Shown here piece after piece: positions 30,255 to 39,626 of a DNA stretch of 64,000 nucleotides. A program made the translations under genes and the position numbers. How positions within the stretch are numbered: the stretch's first letter is position 1; each line of letters begins with the position of its first letter. The notes below the pieces were generated by a model. The model saw only the letters and a program-made list of their open reading frames with translations, was not told the DNA's origin and made no database searches. The stretch comes from Kutzneria chonburiensis (GTDB taxonomy: Bacteria > Actinomycetota > Actinomycetes > Mycobacteriales > Pseudonocardiaceae), in contig NZ_CP097263.1 in the NCBI RefSeq assembly GCF_028622115.1, positions 5,952,001 through 6,016,000 of the forward strand. Direction: 5' to 3'.

Positions 30255-30272
30255 TACCCGCCCAGCGTTTGT

Positions 30273-30395
30273 TGTCAGGAAGGGCCCCTTACTGACGTTG
30301 AACGCCAGGATCGGTCCCTTGATCTTGATCGTGATGTCGGGAAGGGGTCCTTCCTGACGTTGAACGAGAGGATTCGTCCCTTGGTCTTGGGGCGG
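30273..30395 (-). repeat. Two-copy tandem repeat with internal palindromes, family D
   Basis: Two units of about 62 bp (30273-30334 and 30335-30395) agree at 46 of the first 55 positions. Each contains a 23-bp palindrome (30274-30296, 30336-30358). The array fills the gap behind the rhaM stop. The palindrome core resembles the one at 16377-16428. Confidence 0.85.
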
Positions 30396-30716
30396 TCAGT
30401 CCAGGTGGAAGACCTCGTCCAAGGGGGTCATGGCCTCGTCGGGGTGGGAGCCGTCCAGGGCTACGAAGAACTCGGCCATTTCGGCCTGCCAGCGGGCGTT
30501 GACCTCGCGGGCGGCCATGCCGGCGCGGGCGGCGTCGAAGTCGTCGGTTTCGAGGTAGCCGACGAGGAGGCCGTCGGGGGCGAGGAAGAGGGAGTAGTTG
30601 CCCCAACCGGTCTCCCGGAGGGCGGCGCGCATTTCGGGCCAGACGGAGGCGTGGCGGGAGCGGTACTCGTCGAGGCGGTCGGGGCGGACGCGGAGCAAGA
30701 AGCAGACGCGGCGCAT
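30396..30716 (-). CDS. rhaM: L-rhamnose mutarotase family protein
   Basis: A 106-residue dimeric ferredoxin-like fold protein with the RhaM pattern: RVCFLLRVRPDRLDEYRSRHASVWPEM at the N-terminus, NYSLFLAPDGLLVGYLE in the middle, and a terminal acidic EVFHLD. RhaM interconverts alpha and beta anomers of L-rhamnose. No rhamnose pathway genes are near. Its ATG overlaps the mnmA stop by 1 nt, so it is coupled to a tRNA modification gene, an odd pairing. Confidence 0.87.
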   Translation of the reverse strand: MRRVCFLLRVRPDRLDEYRSRHASVWPEMRAALRETGWGNYSLFLAPDGLLVGYLETDDFDAARAGMAAREVNARWQAEMAEFFVALDGSHPDEAMTPLDEVFHLD

Positions 30717-31792
30717 CAACGGGTGCCGGTGATGGTGGCGCTGCACAGGACCACGTCGTCGCGGTAGAGGACGACGGCCTGGCCCGGGGCGACGCCGCGG
30801 AGGGGCTCGCGGAGGGTGACGGAAACGGAACCGTCGACGATCTCGGCGACGCAAGGGGCGAGACCGCCATGGGCGCGGACCTGGGCGGTGCACTCGATGA
30901 GACCGGGCCACGGGGTGTGCACGACGGCGTCGGAGGTGGCGATCGCGGAAACCGAGAGCTGCTCGGCGGAGCCGACGCGGACGGTGCCGGAGACGGGCTC
31001 CAGGGACAACACGTACCGCGGACGGCCGTCGGGGGCGGGGGCGTCGATGCCGAGACCGTGGCGCTGGCCGACGGTGAAGCCGTGCACACCGGTGTGCTGG
31101 CCGAGGACGGCGCCGGTCTCGGCATCGACCAACTGACCGGCCTGCTCACCGAGGCGCTTGGTCAAGAACGACCGGGTGTCGCCGTCGGGAATGAAGCAGA
31201 TGTCATGGCTGTCGGGCTTGGCGGCGACGGCGAGACCGCGGGCGGCGGCCTCCACGCGGACCTGCTCCTTGACGGTGTCGCCGAGCGGGAACATGGCGTG
31301 CGCCAACTGGTCCTCGGTCAGCGAGGCCAGGACGTAGGACTGGTCCTTGCCGACGTCGACCGAACGCCGCAGCTCGGGACGGCCGTCCACAGTGGACAGC
31401 TGGGCGTAGTGGCCGGTGCAGACGGCGTCGAAGCCAAGGGCAATGGCCTTGTCCAGCAACGCCTCGAACTTGATCTTCTCGTTGCACCGCAGGCACGGGT
31501 TGGGCGTGCGCCCGGCGGCGTACTCGGCGACGAAGTCCTCGATCACGTCCTCGGTGAAGCGCTCGGCGAAATCCCAGACGTAGAAGGGAATCCCGAGCAC
31601 ATCGGCGGCACGCCGGGCGTCATGGGCGTCCTCGACGGTGCAACAGCCGCGAGCCCCGGTCCGCAGCGTGCCGGGCTTGGCCGACAGGGCCAGGTGCACC
31701 CCGACGACCTCGTGCCCGGCCTCGACGGCCCGCGCCGCGGCCACGGCGGAGTCGACCCCGCCGCTCATCGCCGCCAGAACCCGCATCGTCAC
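30716..31792 (-). CDS. mnmA: tRNA 2-thiouridylase
   Basis: MnmA thiolates U34 of Lys, Glu and Gln tRNAs using ATP and persulfide sulfur. The PP-loop SGGVDS (10-15), catalytic Cys100 in [12 protein letters not shown] and the second redox Cys199 in SHDICFI are all present, in 358 residues. It overlaps the cysteine desulfurase stop by 4 nt, and that enzyme supplies its sulfur. Confidence 0.96.
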   Translation of the reverse strand: MTMRVLAAMSGGVDSAVAAARAVEAGHEVVGVHLALSAKPGTLRTGARGCCTVEDAHDARRAADVLGIPFYVWDFAERFTEDVIEDFVAEYAAGRTPNPCLRCNEKIKFEALLDKAIALGFDAVCTGHYAQLSTVDGRPELRRSVDVGKDQSYVLASLTEDQLAHAMFPLGDTVKEQVRVEAAARGLAVAAKPDSHDICFIPDGDTRSFLTKRLGEQAGQLVDAETGAVLGQHTGVHGFTVGQRHGLGIDAPAPDGRPRYVLSLEPVSGTVRVGSAEQLSVSAIATSDAVVHTPWPGLIECTAQVRAHGGLAPCVAEIVDGSVSVTLREPLRGVAPGQAVVLYRDDVVLCSATITGTR

Positions 31793-32946
31793 ATCCTCAC
31801 CGTGGAGCCGGCCCGCCGGCGCATGCCGGCGATCCCCGCGTTGCGAGCCCGTTCCACCGCGGGCCCGATCGCCTCGGCCAACGCGGCGACATCAGAAGCA
31901 GTCGACGTGTGCCCGAGCGAGAAGCGCAGCGAACCACGGGCGGCCGCGGGGTCGACGCCCATGGCCAGCAGCACATGGCTGGGCTGCGCGACGCCGGCCG
32001 TGCAGGCGGAGCCGGTGGAACACTCGATTCCCTTGGCGTCCAACAACATCAGCAGGCTGTCGCCCTCGCAGCCGGGGAACGTGAAGTGCGCGTTGCCGGG
32101 CAGCCGGTCCACCGGGTCGCCGTTCAGCACGGCATCGGGCACGGCCTTCAACACCGCCGCCACCAGCGAGTCCCGCAACGAACGGACCCGCGTCGAGGAG
32201 TCCTCCACGGAAGCCCGCACCGCGGCGGCGAAACCGACGATCGCCGGCACGTTCAACGTCCCGGAGTGCACGTCCCGCTCCTGCCCGCCGCCGTGCAGCA
32301 GAGGCGTGCACTTGACGTCGCGCTTCAACAGCAGCGCCCCGACCCCGTACGGGCCGCCGAGCTTGTGCCCGGTCAACGTCAGCGCGGACGCCCCGGACTC
32401 GGCGAAGTTCACCGGCACGGACCCGACCGCCTGTACGGCGTCGGTGTGCAGCGGCACGCCCCGCGAAGCAGCGATCTCGGCCAACTCACGGATCGGGTTG
32501 ACGGTGCCGACCTCGTTGTTGGCCCACATCACGGTCACCAGACCGACCTGGGAGTCCAACGCCTCCGACAACACCGACGGCTGCACGCGTCCGACCGAAT
32601 CCACCTCGAGCCAGCCGACGGCATCAGGGCCGAGCCACTGCACGGCGTCGAGCACGGCGTGGTGCTCCACGGTCGAGGCCAGCACCCGAGGCAACGACCG
32701 AGCCCAGTAGATGCCCTTGACGGCCAGGTTGTCGCTCTCCGTCCCACCGGCGGTGAAGATCACCTCGGACGGACGGGCGCCCAGCGCGTCGGCGATGTCC
32801 TCCCGCGCCTCCTCCACGGCCCGCCGCGCCCGGCGGCCGGAGGTGTGCAGCGACGAGGCGTTGCCCAAGGTGGACAACGCCTCGGTCATCGCCGCCACGG
32901 CCTGCGGAAGCATGGGAGTGGTGGCGGCATGGTCGAGATAAGCCAT
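31789..32946 (-). CDS. iscS: Cysteine desulfurase
   Basis: A fold-type I PLP enzyme of 385 residues that removes sulfur from L-cysteine to form a persulfide. The PLP lysine is Lys195 in TGHKLGGP, the conserved His is in the HTDAVQ segment, and the persulfide Cys315 lies in the flexible loop STGSACTAG. The immediate downstream mnmA makes tRNA thiolation its probable main job. No SUF or ISC assembly genes are adjacent. Confidence 0.94.
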   Translation of the reverse strand: MAYLDHAATTPMLPQAVAAMTEALSTLGNASSLHTSGRRARRAVEEAREDIADALGARPSEVIFTAGGTESDNLAVKGIYWARSLPRVLASTVEHHAVLDAVQWLGPDAVGWLEVDSVGRVQPSVLSEALDSQVGLVTVMWANNEVGTVNPIRELAEIAASRGVPLHTDAVQAVGSVPVNFAESGASALTLTGHKLGGPYGVGALLLKRDVKCTPLLHGGGQERDVHSGTLNVPAIVGFAAAVRASVEDSSTRVRSLRDSLVAAVLKAVPDAVLNGDPVDRLPGNAHFTFPGCEGDSLLMLLDAKGIECSTGSACTAGVAQPSHVLLAMGVDPAAARGSLRFSLGHTSTASDVAALAEAIGPAVERARNAGIAGMRRRAGSTVRM

Positions 32947-32980
32947 CGCGGAACCAAGGGTAGCCCGTCCGCGTGACGGT

Positions 32981-34342
32981 TCACGAATGGCTTGCGGCCT
33001 GCCGGCTCACCACCAGCGCCCCGAACAGCGTCACCGCGGCCAGCACGATGTTCAGCGGCGTCCAGCCCGCGGTCGGCCCCAGCAGCGCCACCAGGACACC
33101 GCCAAGACCCACCACCAAAGACTGCCCGAACAGGTCGGACAGCTGGAGCGCCGCGGTGTTGAAGCCCCGATCGTGTGGCGGCGACAGCTTCAGCACGAGC
33201 ACGCCGACGCTGGACACGGCCAGCCCCATGCCGAGCCCGGCGAACACCCAGGCCGGCGCGGCCAGCCACGGCGGCCCCCAAACGGGTGCGACGAACGTCA
33301 CCAGGACCAGCCCCAGCGTGATGAACAGGAAGCCGCGCCGCACCAGCAGCGGACGGGCGATGTCCGGGTGCCGGCCCTGCCACCACGACGCGGCCGACCA
33401 GCCCAGCGCGGCGATGGTCAGCGGCACGCCGGCCAGCGCCAGCGAGAAGCCGTGCACATCGTGCAACACCAGCGGCAGGAAGATCTGGCTGCCGAAGAAC
33501 GAGCCGGACAGCAGGGCCCGCGCCAGGATCACGCTGGGCAGGCCGGCCCGGAACGACACCGTGCCCTTGGGCAGCAGCACCCGCAGCGCCGGCACGACCA
33601 GGATCAGGCCGACCACGACCACGGCAAGGCCGACCAGGTTGGCGTGATCACCGGCCCAGCTCAGCACGGCCAGCCCGATCGCGGCGGCCACGGCGGCCGG
33701 CACCAGTCCACGCCGTCGCTGCCCCGATTCGTGCGGCTGGAACGCCGGCAGCCGGCGCAGCACGAGCACCACCAGCAGCCAGCCGACCAGCACCAGCGGG
33801 GCCAGGCCGAGGAAGATCCACCGCCAGTTCAGGTACGTCGCGATCAGGCCGGCGATCGTCGGCCCGATCAGCGACGGGATCACCCAGGCCGCCGACAGCG
33901 CGGCAAACGCCACCGGCCGGTCCCGTTCCGGGAACACCAGCGCGATCAGCACGTACAGCGCCACCACCTGCGCGCCGCCGCCGACACCCTGCAACGCCCG
34001 GCCGATCAGCAGCTGGGTCATCTCCTGCGCGCTGCCGGCCACCACCAGACCCAGCGCGAACAGCAGCGGGCCGATCATCAGCACCAGCGCCGGCCCCCGC
34101 CGGTCGCACAGCCGGCCGCCCACCACGTTGCCGACCACCGAGGTGGCCAGGAACATGGTGAACGGCCAGGAGTACAGCGCCTCCCCGTGCAGATCGCTGA
34201 CGATCGACGGCAGCGCCGTGCTCACGCCCATCTGCTCGAACGCCGCCAACGTCACCAGCAACAGCAGTCCGGTGGTGGCGGCTCGACGGTCCGGCGCCCA
34301 CAGCACGCTCGGCTTACGCGTCGTCTCCCCTACAGCGGTCAC
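32981..34342 (-). CDS. MFS transporter (DHA2-like)
   Basis: About 14 hydrophobic helices in 453 residues. Motif A is seen as [10 protein letters not shown] and motif C-like [20 protein letters not shown] indicates an antiporter exporter. Drug or small-molecule efflux is probable. I use the GTG at 34342; a TTG at 34363 overlapping the acyltransferase stop is an alternative. It is last in an operon with two acyltransferases. Confidence 0.87.
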   Translation of the reverse strand: MTAVGETTRKPSVLWAPDRRAATTGLLLLVTLAAFEQMGVSTALPSIVSDLHGEALYSWPFTMFLATSVVGNVVGGRLCDRRGPALVLMIGPLLFALGLVVAGSAQEMTQLLIGRALQGVGGGAQVVALYVLIALVFPERDRPVAFAALSAAWVIPSLIGPTIAGLIATYLNWRWIFLGLAPLVLVGWLLVVLVLRRLPAFQPHESGQRRRGLVPAAVAAAIGLAVLSWAGDHANLVGLAVVVVGLILVVPALRVLLPKGTVSFRAGLPSVILARALLSGSFFGSQIFLPLVLHDVHGFSLALAGVPLTIAALGWSAASWWQGRHPDIARPLLVRRGFLFITLGLVLVTFVAPVWGPPWLAAPAWVFAGLGMGLAVSSVGVLVLKLSPPHDRGFNTAALQLSDLFGQSLVVGLGGVLVALLGPTAGWTPLNIVLAAVTLFGALVVSRQAASHS

Positions 34343-34359
34343 CTGGATACTCTGCAACC

Positions 34360-35211
34360 TCAACTGGGCTGGAGGTCTAGTTCTTTGTGCAAAGCAACTG
34401 TCGTTCCGAGCGCTTTGGCCACCTCGACCTCGGCGATGAGAGCCAGGTCACGACGATTGTCGGCCCGACCTGGCGCGATTTCCGGCAGCACGTGCACCTC
34501 GACCACCAGCCCCCGCAGCCGGAGCACGCGGCGCATCGAAGTGACCAGGTCCTCGGTGCCGACGAACGCCGCCGGACGGGCGGTCGTGCCGTCGGCCACG
34601 CGGTAGCGGATGGCGACCGGGCGGACCGGGACACCGGCGTCCAAAGCGGCCTGGAACAGCGCCGGCCGGAACCGCCCGGACGAGCTGCCGCACCACGTCG
34701 TGCCCTCGGGATTGGCGCCGATGGCCAGGCCGGAACGCAGCGCCTCGCTCAGGTCGGACACCGTGTCGGGCAGCCGGGACAGCCGCTCCCGGTCGATGAA
34801 GACCGAGCCGGCGGCCGAGATCAGGCCGCCGAGCAGCGGCCAGCCCTTGATGTCCTGTTTGGCCACCATGGCCATCGGCTGTACGGCGTCCAGCACCAGC
34901 GAGTCCAGCCAGGACACGTGGTTGCTGACCACCAGCACGCCACGGCCGGGCGTGGCCTGGAACTTCGCTTCGCCGTGCACCTCGATGCGTACGCCGAAGC
35001 CGCGCACCAGCGAGGCGAACCAGCGCCGCACGGCGTGCCGGGTGTTGGACCGCAGCACCGGCTTCGCCGCGACGACCAGCAGCCCGCACAGCAGCACCGT
35101 CAACGCCGACAGCACGCGCAGCGACACGCGCACGGCCGACACGCGGCGGAACCGCCCCGTGACACAGCTCGGGCCGCAGGGCGACTGCGGCATCCAGGCG
35201 TGGGCGCTCAC
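34360..35211 (-). CDS. PlsC-type acyltransferase (OlsA-like)
   Basis: A membrane-associated 1-acyl-sn-glycerol-phosphate acyltransferase fold. One N-terminal transmembrane helix (about 28-50) is followed by the catalytic NHVSWLD (97-103) and the phosphate-binding NPEGT (167-171). The GTG start overlaps the GNAT acyltransferase stop by 4 nt. The GNAT-PlsC pair is the arrangement of olsB-olsA, which make ornithine lipids, so this may be the second acylation step. The equivalent mycobacterial pair is not firmly characterised. Confidence 0.87.
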   Translation of the reverse strand: MSAHAWMPQSPCGPSCVTGRFRRVSAVRVSLRVLSALTVLLCGLLVVAAKPVLRSNTRHAVRRWFASLVRGFGVRIEVHGEAKFQATPGRGVLVVSNHVSWLDSLVLDAVQPMAMVAKQDIKGWPLLGGLISAAGSVFIDRERLSRLPDTVSDLSEALRSGLAIGANPEGTTWCGSSSGRFRPALFQAALDAGVPVRPVAIRYRVADGTTARPAAFVGTEDLVTSMRRVLRLRGLVVEVHVLPEIAPGRADNRRDLALIAEVEVAKALGTTVALHKELDLQPS

Positions 35212-35972
35212 GCTGTCTGCCCGAGGAAGAACTTGAGGTAGCGCTGGTCGACCCGGTCCATGGACAGCAGCACGAACAGGTCGGCGACGCCGAAGTCCGG
35301 GTCGTGCGCGGGGCGGCCGCACACCCACGCGCCCAGCCGCAGGTAGCCCTTGAGCAGCGGCGGGACCACCGTGCGCTGCGGGGCCTCGACCGACTCCGGG
35401 CGCCACGGGTTCAGCGGCGTCACGCGGTACTCGTCCGGCGAGAGGTGCTTCGCCTGCACCGCGTTCCACACGCCCGCGGCGTACGAGCCGCCGTCGGCCA
35501 GCGGCACCGAGGCGCAGCCGGCCAGCCACTTGTGGCCGGAGAGCAGCATGTAGCGGGCGATGCCGGCCCACACCAGGCCGACCACCGAGCCGTTGCGGTG
35601 GTCCGGGTGCACGCAGGAGCGGCCGGTCTCCACCAGCGCCGGCCGCAGCGCCGACAGGTTGCCCAGGTCGAACTCGGTCTCGGAGTACAGGCCGCCGCCG
35701 GCGTACTCGGGCGGCAACATCCGGTAGGTGCCGACGATCTCGCCGCTCTCGTCGTCACGGACCACCAGGTGGTCGCAGCGCTCGTCGAACTCGTCGGCGT
35801 CGACACCATCCGCGATGGAATGCAGAGTGGCGCCCATTTCCTCGGCGAACACCAGGTGCCGCAGCCGCTGGGCGGCCCGCACCTCCTCGTTGTCACGGGC
35901 GACGAGTAGCGAGTAGCGAGGCGTGCCCGGAGCCGTTTCCGGGCTGCTGACCAGCAGTTGCGACCGCGTCAT
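35208..35972 (-). CDS. GNAT-type N-acyltransferase (OlsB-like)
   Basis: A 254-residue protein of the hemolysin/OlsB acyltransferase group: RYSLLVARDNEEVRAAQRLRHLVFAEEMGA at the N-terminus, ERCDHLVVRD, then GRSCVHPDHRNGSVVGLVWAGI in the acyl-donor site. OlsB transfers a 3-hydroxyacyl chain to ornithine. The tight coupling to a PlsC acyltransferase supports aminolipid synthesis. The amino-acid acceptor cannot be read from sequence. Confidence 0.83.
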   Translation of the reverse strand: MTRSQLLVSSPETAPGTPRYSLLVARDNEEVRAAQRLRHLVFAEEMGATLHSIADGVDADEFDERCDHLVVRDDESGEIVGTYRMLPPEYAGGGLYSETEFDLGNLSALRPALVETGRSCVHPDHRNGSVVGLVWAGIARYMLLSGHKWLAGCASVPLADGGSYAAGVWNAVQAKHLSPDEYRVTPLNPWRPESVEAPQRTVVPPLLKGYLRLGAWVCGRPAHDPDFGVADLFVLLSMDRVDQRYLKFFLGQTA

Positions 35973-36085
35973 GCCATCTGGTGTACCGGCAGTAACCCCT
36001 ACTCCGAAGGGTATGTCCGTTTACGCGAAAATGACGGTTGCGCTAATTGCCGGTCGACGTGAATTCAGCGTGAAGTGGATATGAA

Positions 36086-36123
36086 TCAGGGGCTATTCCC
36101 AGGTTGATGGGAATAGCCCCTGA
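36086..36123 (-). terminator. Terminator after etfA
   Basis: A perfect 15-bp inverted repeat (36086-36100 and 36109-36123) with an 8-nt loop lies 14 bp past the etfA stop. There is only a weak T tract. Confidence 0.85.
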
Positions 36124-36136
36124 TACCGAAAAGATC

Positions 36137-37096
36137 TCAGCCCTTGCGCTTCGAGACTTCCTCGGTGAGCTGCGGGGCCACCTTGAACAGGTCGCCGACC
36201 ACGCCGAAGTCGGCGATCTCGAAGATCGGCGCCTCCGCGTCCTTGTTGACCGCGACGATCGTCTTGGACGTCTGCATGCCGGCCCGGTGCTGGATGGCGC
36301 CGGAGATGCCCAGCGCGATGTACAGCTGCGGGGACACCGTCTTGCCGGTCTGGCCGACCTGGAACTGGTGCGGGTAGTAGCCGGAGTCGACGGCCGCACG
36401 CGACGCGCCGACCGCGCCGCCCAGGGCGTCGGCCAGGGCCTCGACCACGGCGAAGTTCTCCGCACTGGCCACACCGCGGCCGCCGGAGACGACGACGGAC
36501 GCCTCGGTCAGCTCGGGGCGGTCGCCCGCGGCCAGCGGCTCGCGGCTGGTGATCGTGACGACGGAGGCCGCGTTGGCCGCCGGCACCGCCACGGTCTCCT
36601 CGGCCGCCGCGCCCTCGGCGTTCTCGGCCTCGATCGCGCCCGGACGCACCGAGATCACCGGCACGCCCTTGCCGGCCTTGGCCTTGACGTTGTACGCGCC
36701 GCCGAAGATCGACTGACCGACGGTGGCGTCGGCGTTGACCTCGGTGGCGTCCACCAGCACGCCGGAGCCGATGCGGATGGCCAGCCGGCCGGCGATCTCC
36801 TTGCCGGTGGCCGACGCGGCGACCAGCACGGCCGCCGGGGACGCGGAGCCGACCAGCGCCGCCAGCACGTCCACCTCGGGGGTGACCAGCTGGGTGGCGG
36901 CGTCGTCGGACTCGGCGACGTAGACCTTGGCGGCGCCGTGCGCGGCCAGGGCGTCCTTCAGCTTCGCCGCGGTGCCCGGGGCGCCGACGACGACCGCGCT
37001 GGCCTCGCCGATGCGGCGGGCCGCGGTGAGCAGCTCGTGGGTGACCTTCTTGACCTCGCCGTCGACGTGGTCGACGAGGACCAGGACCTCTGCCAT
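36137..37096 (-). CDS. etfA: Electron transfer flavoprotein subunit alpha
   Basis: A 319-residue ETF alpha subunit carrying FAD. The C-terminal FAD domain is clear: [79 protein letters not shown]. It takes electrons from acyl-CoA dehydrogenases and passes them to ETF-quinone oxidoreductase. It is 24 bp after etfB in one operon. Confidence 0.97.
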   Translation of the reverse strand: MAEVLVLVDHVDGEVKKVTHELLTAARRIGEASAVVVGAPGTAAKLKDALAAHGAAKVYVAESDDAATQLVTPEVDVLAALVGSASPAAVLVAASATGKEIAGRLAIRIGSGVLVDATEVNADATVGQSIFGGAYNVKAKAGKGVPVISVRPGAIEAENAEGAAAEETVAVPAANAASVVTITSREPLAAGDRPELTEASVVVSGGRGVASAENFAVVEALADALGGAVGASRAAVDSGYYPHQFQVGQTGKTVSPQLYIALGISGAIQHRAGMQTSKTIVAVNKDAEAPIFEIADFGVVGDLFKVAPQLTEEVSKRKG

Positions 37097-37120
37097 GTCT
37101 GTTTCCTCCTCGTCAGTTCG

Positions 37121-37903
37121 TCAGATCAGCTTCTGGCCGACGAGGTACTCGGCGACCTTGGTGCCGCCGTCGCCCTCGTCCTCGACGCGCTGGCCGGCCG
37201 AGCGCGGCGGCTTCGGCGCGGACTCCAGCACCGAGGTCCACGAGCCGGCGATACCCAGCTCGGCCGCGTCCACTCCGAGGTCGGCCACGGTGAGCGTGCT
37301 GACCGGCTTCTTCTTGGCGGCCATGATGCCCTTGAAGGACGGGTAGCGCGGCTCGTTGATCTTCTCGTTCACGCTGATCACGGCGGGCAGGGCGGCCTGG
37401 AGGTGCTGCACGCCCTCGTCGGTCTCGCGCTCGACCTTGACGGTCGTGCCGTCGACCTCGACCTTGCGGGCGTGGGTCAGTGCGGGCAGGCCCAGCAGCT
37501 CGGCCACCATCGCCGGCACCGCGCCGACGCGGCCGTCGGTCGCCTCGTTGCCGGCCAGCACCAGGTCGACGCCCTCGACCGTGCCGACGGCCTTGGCCAG
37601 CACCTTGGCCGTGCCGATCGCGTCGGTGCCGTGCAGGGCCTCGTCGCTGACGTGGACGGCCTTGTCGGCGCCCATGGACAGCGCCTTGCGGATGGCGTCG
37701 GTGGCGCGGTCCGGGCCGACGCTGACGACGGTGACCTCGCCGCCGTGCGTGGCCTGGAGCTGCAGCGCCTCTTCGACGGCGCGCTCGTTGATCTCATCGA
37801 GCACCGCGTCAGCCGACTCGCGGTCCAGGGTGTGGTCGGAGTCTGCGAGCTTGCGCTCGGAGTAGGTGTCGGGCACCTGCTTGACCAGGACGACGATGTT
37901 CAT
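37121..37903 (-). CDS. etfB: Electron transfer flavoprotein subunit beta
   Basis: A 260-residue ETF beta subunit, starting MNIVVLVKQVPDT, with the AMP-binding segment and the family signature VLAGNEATDGRVGAVPAMVAELLGLP. With EtfA it forms the soluble carrier for fatty-acid oxidation. An 18-bp palindrome lies in the 213-bp gap before the divergent degV-like gene. Confidence 0.97.
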   Translation of the reverse strand: MNIVVLVKQVPDTYSERKLADSDHTLDRESADAVLDEINERAVEEALQLQATHGGEVTVVSVGPDRATDAIRKALSMGADKAVHVSDEALHGTDAIGTAKVLAKAVGTVEGVDLVLAGNEATDGRVGAVPAMVAELLGLPALTHARKVEVDGTTVKVERETDEGVQHLQAALPAVISVNEKINEPRYPSFKGIMAAKKKPVSTLTVADLGVDAAELGIAGSWTSVLESAPKPPRSAGQRVEDEGDGGTKVAEYLVGQKLI

Positions 37904-38055
37904 CGGTCTCCTTCGACCTCCTGAGCGCTGGGCTGTTCAACCACCAGAATGTTACCGACGGGTAGCACAGGCGCAAACGCGGGCAAGCACTCTGGTGGCG
38001 TGAGAGTCCTCACGCGGCATCCTTGCACTACGCGGACGTGCGGGGGCAGCGGGTG

Positions 38056-38073
38056 GACGTCCGAACGGACGTC
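38056..38073. promoter_or_regulatory. Palindromic operator candidate between etfB and degV
   Basis: GACGTCCGAACGGACGTC has perfect 8-bp arms with a 2-nt centre, a TetR/GntR-like site geometry. It lies 153 bp before etfB and 44 bp before the degV-like start. The regulator is unknown. Confidence 0.55.
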
Positions 38074-38116
38074 ACCCGTATGCAGGCATGCGTCAGCCCG
38101 GATAGCCTCCTGGGCC

Positions 38117-38959
38117 ATGAGGCGTCGTGTAGCCGTCGTGACCGACTCCAGCGCCTGTCTTCCGCCGCACTTGGCTGCTACATCGGGAGTGGCCGTTGTT
38201 CAGTTACAGCTCCAGGTGGGAGATCGGTTCGACGAGGAGGCGTGGGTCGCGCCAGAGGACTTGATCAAGGCCATGCAGGCCGGGAGCGCGGTGTCGACCT
38301 CGCCGCCGGATCCCGGCGCGTTCTTCTGGACGTACCAGGACGCCGCCGCGCAGGGCGTGGATGCCGTGGTGTCGCTGCACATCTCGGAGAAGATGTCGCA
38401 GACCTGCGAGGTCGCCAGACAGGCGGCCGCGCAGGCCAGCGTGCCCGTGCACGTGGTCGACAGCTCGTGCATCAGCATGAGCCTCGGCTACGCCGCGTTG
38501 GCCGCCGCCCAGGCCGCGGCCGCCGGTTGGGACGTGCGGCAGGTGATCGCCGCCGCCCAGCGGAGATACAGCACCGGGACCGAGTTGATCTACGTGGACA
38601 CCTTGGAGTACCTGCGCAAGGGTGGGCGGATCGGGGCTGCGCAGGCACTGCTGGGCACGGCGCTGTCCATGAAACCGCTGTTGACCATAAAGAACGGCCA
38701 GGTGGCCCCGTCGGGCCGCGCGATGGGCACCGACCGTGCCATCAAGAAGCTGGTCGAGGCCGCCGTGAAGCGGGCCGGCAACGACCAGGTGGACGTGGCC
38801 GTGCAGCACTACGGGCCGGATGAGCGGGCCGCGACGCTGCTGGACACGTTGAAGAAGCGCATCCCCCGCGCCCGCAACTTCGTGCTCACCCAGGCCAGTT
38901 CCGCGGTGTTCGCGCACCTCGGTCCGGGCGCGATCGGCGTAACCGTGTCGCCGGTGTGA
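38117..38959 (+). CDS. DegV family fatty-acid-binding protein
   Basis: A 280-residue DegV/FakB-type protein: VAVVTDSSACLP at the start, VSTSPPDPGAFF, ISEKMSQTCEVARQAA, VVDSSCISMSLGY, then DTLEYLRKGGRIGAAQALLG. These proteins bind a fatty acid and, with FakA kinase, feed exogenous fatty acids into lipids. No fakA is adjacent. Its divergent placement beside etfBA fits lipid metabolism. The ATG fits the family start. Confidence 0.92.
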   Translation: MRRRVAVVTDSSACLPPHLAATSGVAVVQLQLQVGDRFDEEAWVAPEDLIKAMQAGSAVSTSPPDPGAFFWTYQDAAAQGVDAVVSLHISEKMSQTCEVARQAAAQASVPVHVVDSSCISMSLGYAALAAAQAAAAGWDVRQVIAAAQRRYSTGTELIYVDTLEYLRKGGRIGAAQALLGTALSMKPLLTIKNGQVAPSGRAMGTDRAIKKLVEAAVKRAGNDQVDVAVQHYGPDERAATLLDTLKKRIPRARNFVLTQASSAVFAHLGPGAIGVTVSPV

Positions 38960-39023
38960 TCGACGCCGGCAGCTCTGGGGGCTGTCGGCTAACGGTCCGT
39001 GCCCGGGATCCGAAGGAGCGGGC

Positions 39024-39626
39024 ATGGCAGTTCTCAGGGCACTGGCGGTTGTCAGCGTGCTCGGTCTCGCCGGCTGCTCGACGGCCGTGGCCGGCCAGGC
39101 GTCGCCGGCGGTGCATCCGCAGCTGCGCTTCCGTCCCGTGCTGGTCGACCCGACCACGGGGGCGGCCATGGTGATGCCGTCCGACCAGCGCTCCGGGAAC
39201 GGGCAGTCGCCGCGCCAGAGCACGACGCCGGCCGAGCAGCGGGCCGCGCTGGAGGGCCTGGACTGCTCCGCGCCGGATCCGCTGCACGCCAAGGACGACC
39301 CGGCCAAGCCGCTGGCCACCTGCGACCAGCAGGGCGAGATGAAGTACGTGCTCGGGCCGTCGTTCCTGGACGGCAGCTCGATCAAGTCGGCGACCGCGGG
39401 CCAGGACCAGGGCCGGTGGACCGTCACCCTGACGTTCACCACGGCCGGCGCCAAGACCTGGTCCGACTACACCGGCCACAACGTCGGCTCGCAGGTCGCG
39501 GTCGCGCTGGACGGCCGGGTGCTGTCCGCGCCGACGATCAACCAGCAGATCACCGGCGACACCGAGATCAGCGGGTCGTTCACCGAGCAGACCGCCAAGG
39601 ACCTGGCCGCCGCGCTCAGTGGTTGA
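39024..39626 (+). CDS. Lipoprotein with SecD P1-head-like domain
   Basis: A lipobox LAGC with Cys18 is followed by a Ser/Thr-rich linker and a domain resembling the first periplasmic (P1 head) region of SecD/SecDF: DDPAKPLATCDQQGEMKYVLGP, TVTLTFTTAGAKTWSDYT, VAVALDGRVLSAPTINQQITG and a terminal TAKDLAAALSG. It lacks any membrane-pore part, so it may bind exported chains or be an unrelated use of the fold. Its 3' end overlaps a diverged paralogue by 11 bp. Confidence 0.78.
   Translation: MAVLRALAVVSVLGLAGCSTAVAGQASPAVHPQLRFRPVLVDPTTGAAMVMPSDQRSGNGQSPRQSTTPAEQRAALEGLDCSAPDPLHAKDDPAKPLATCDQQGEMKYVLGPSFLDGSSIKSATAGQDQGRWTVTLTFTTAGAKTWSDYTGHNVGSQVAVALDGRVLSAPTINQQITGDTEISGSFTEQTAKDLAAALSG

Noticed and set aside
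30273-30395. Tandem repeat considered as a CRISPR array
   Set aside because: Only two units, no unique spacers between identical repeats, and no cas genes in the window.
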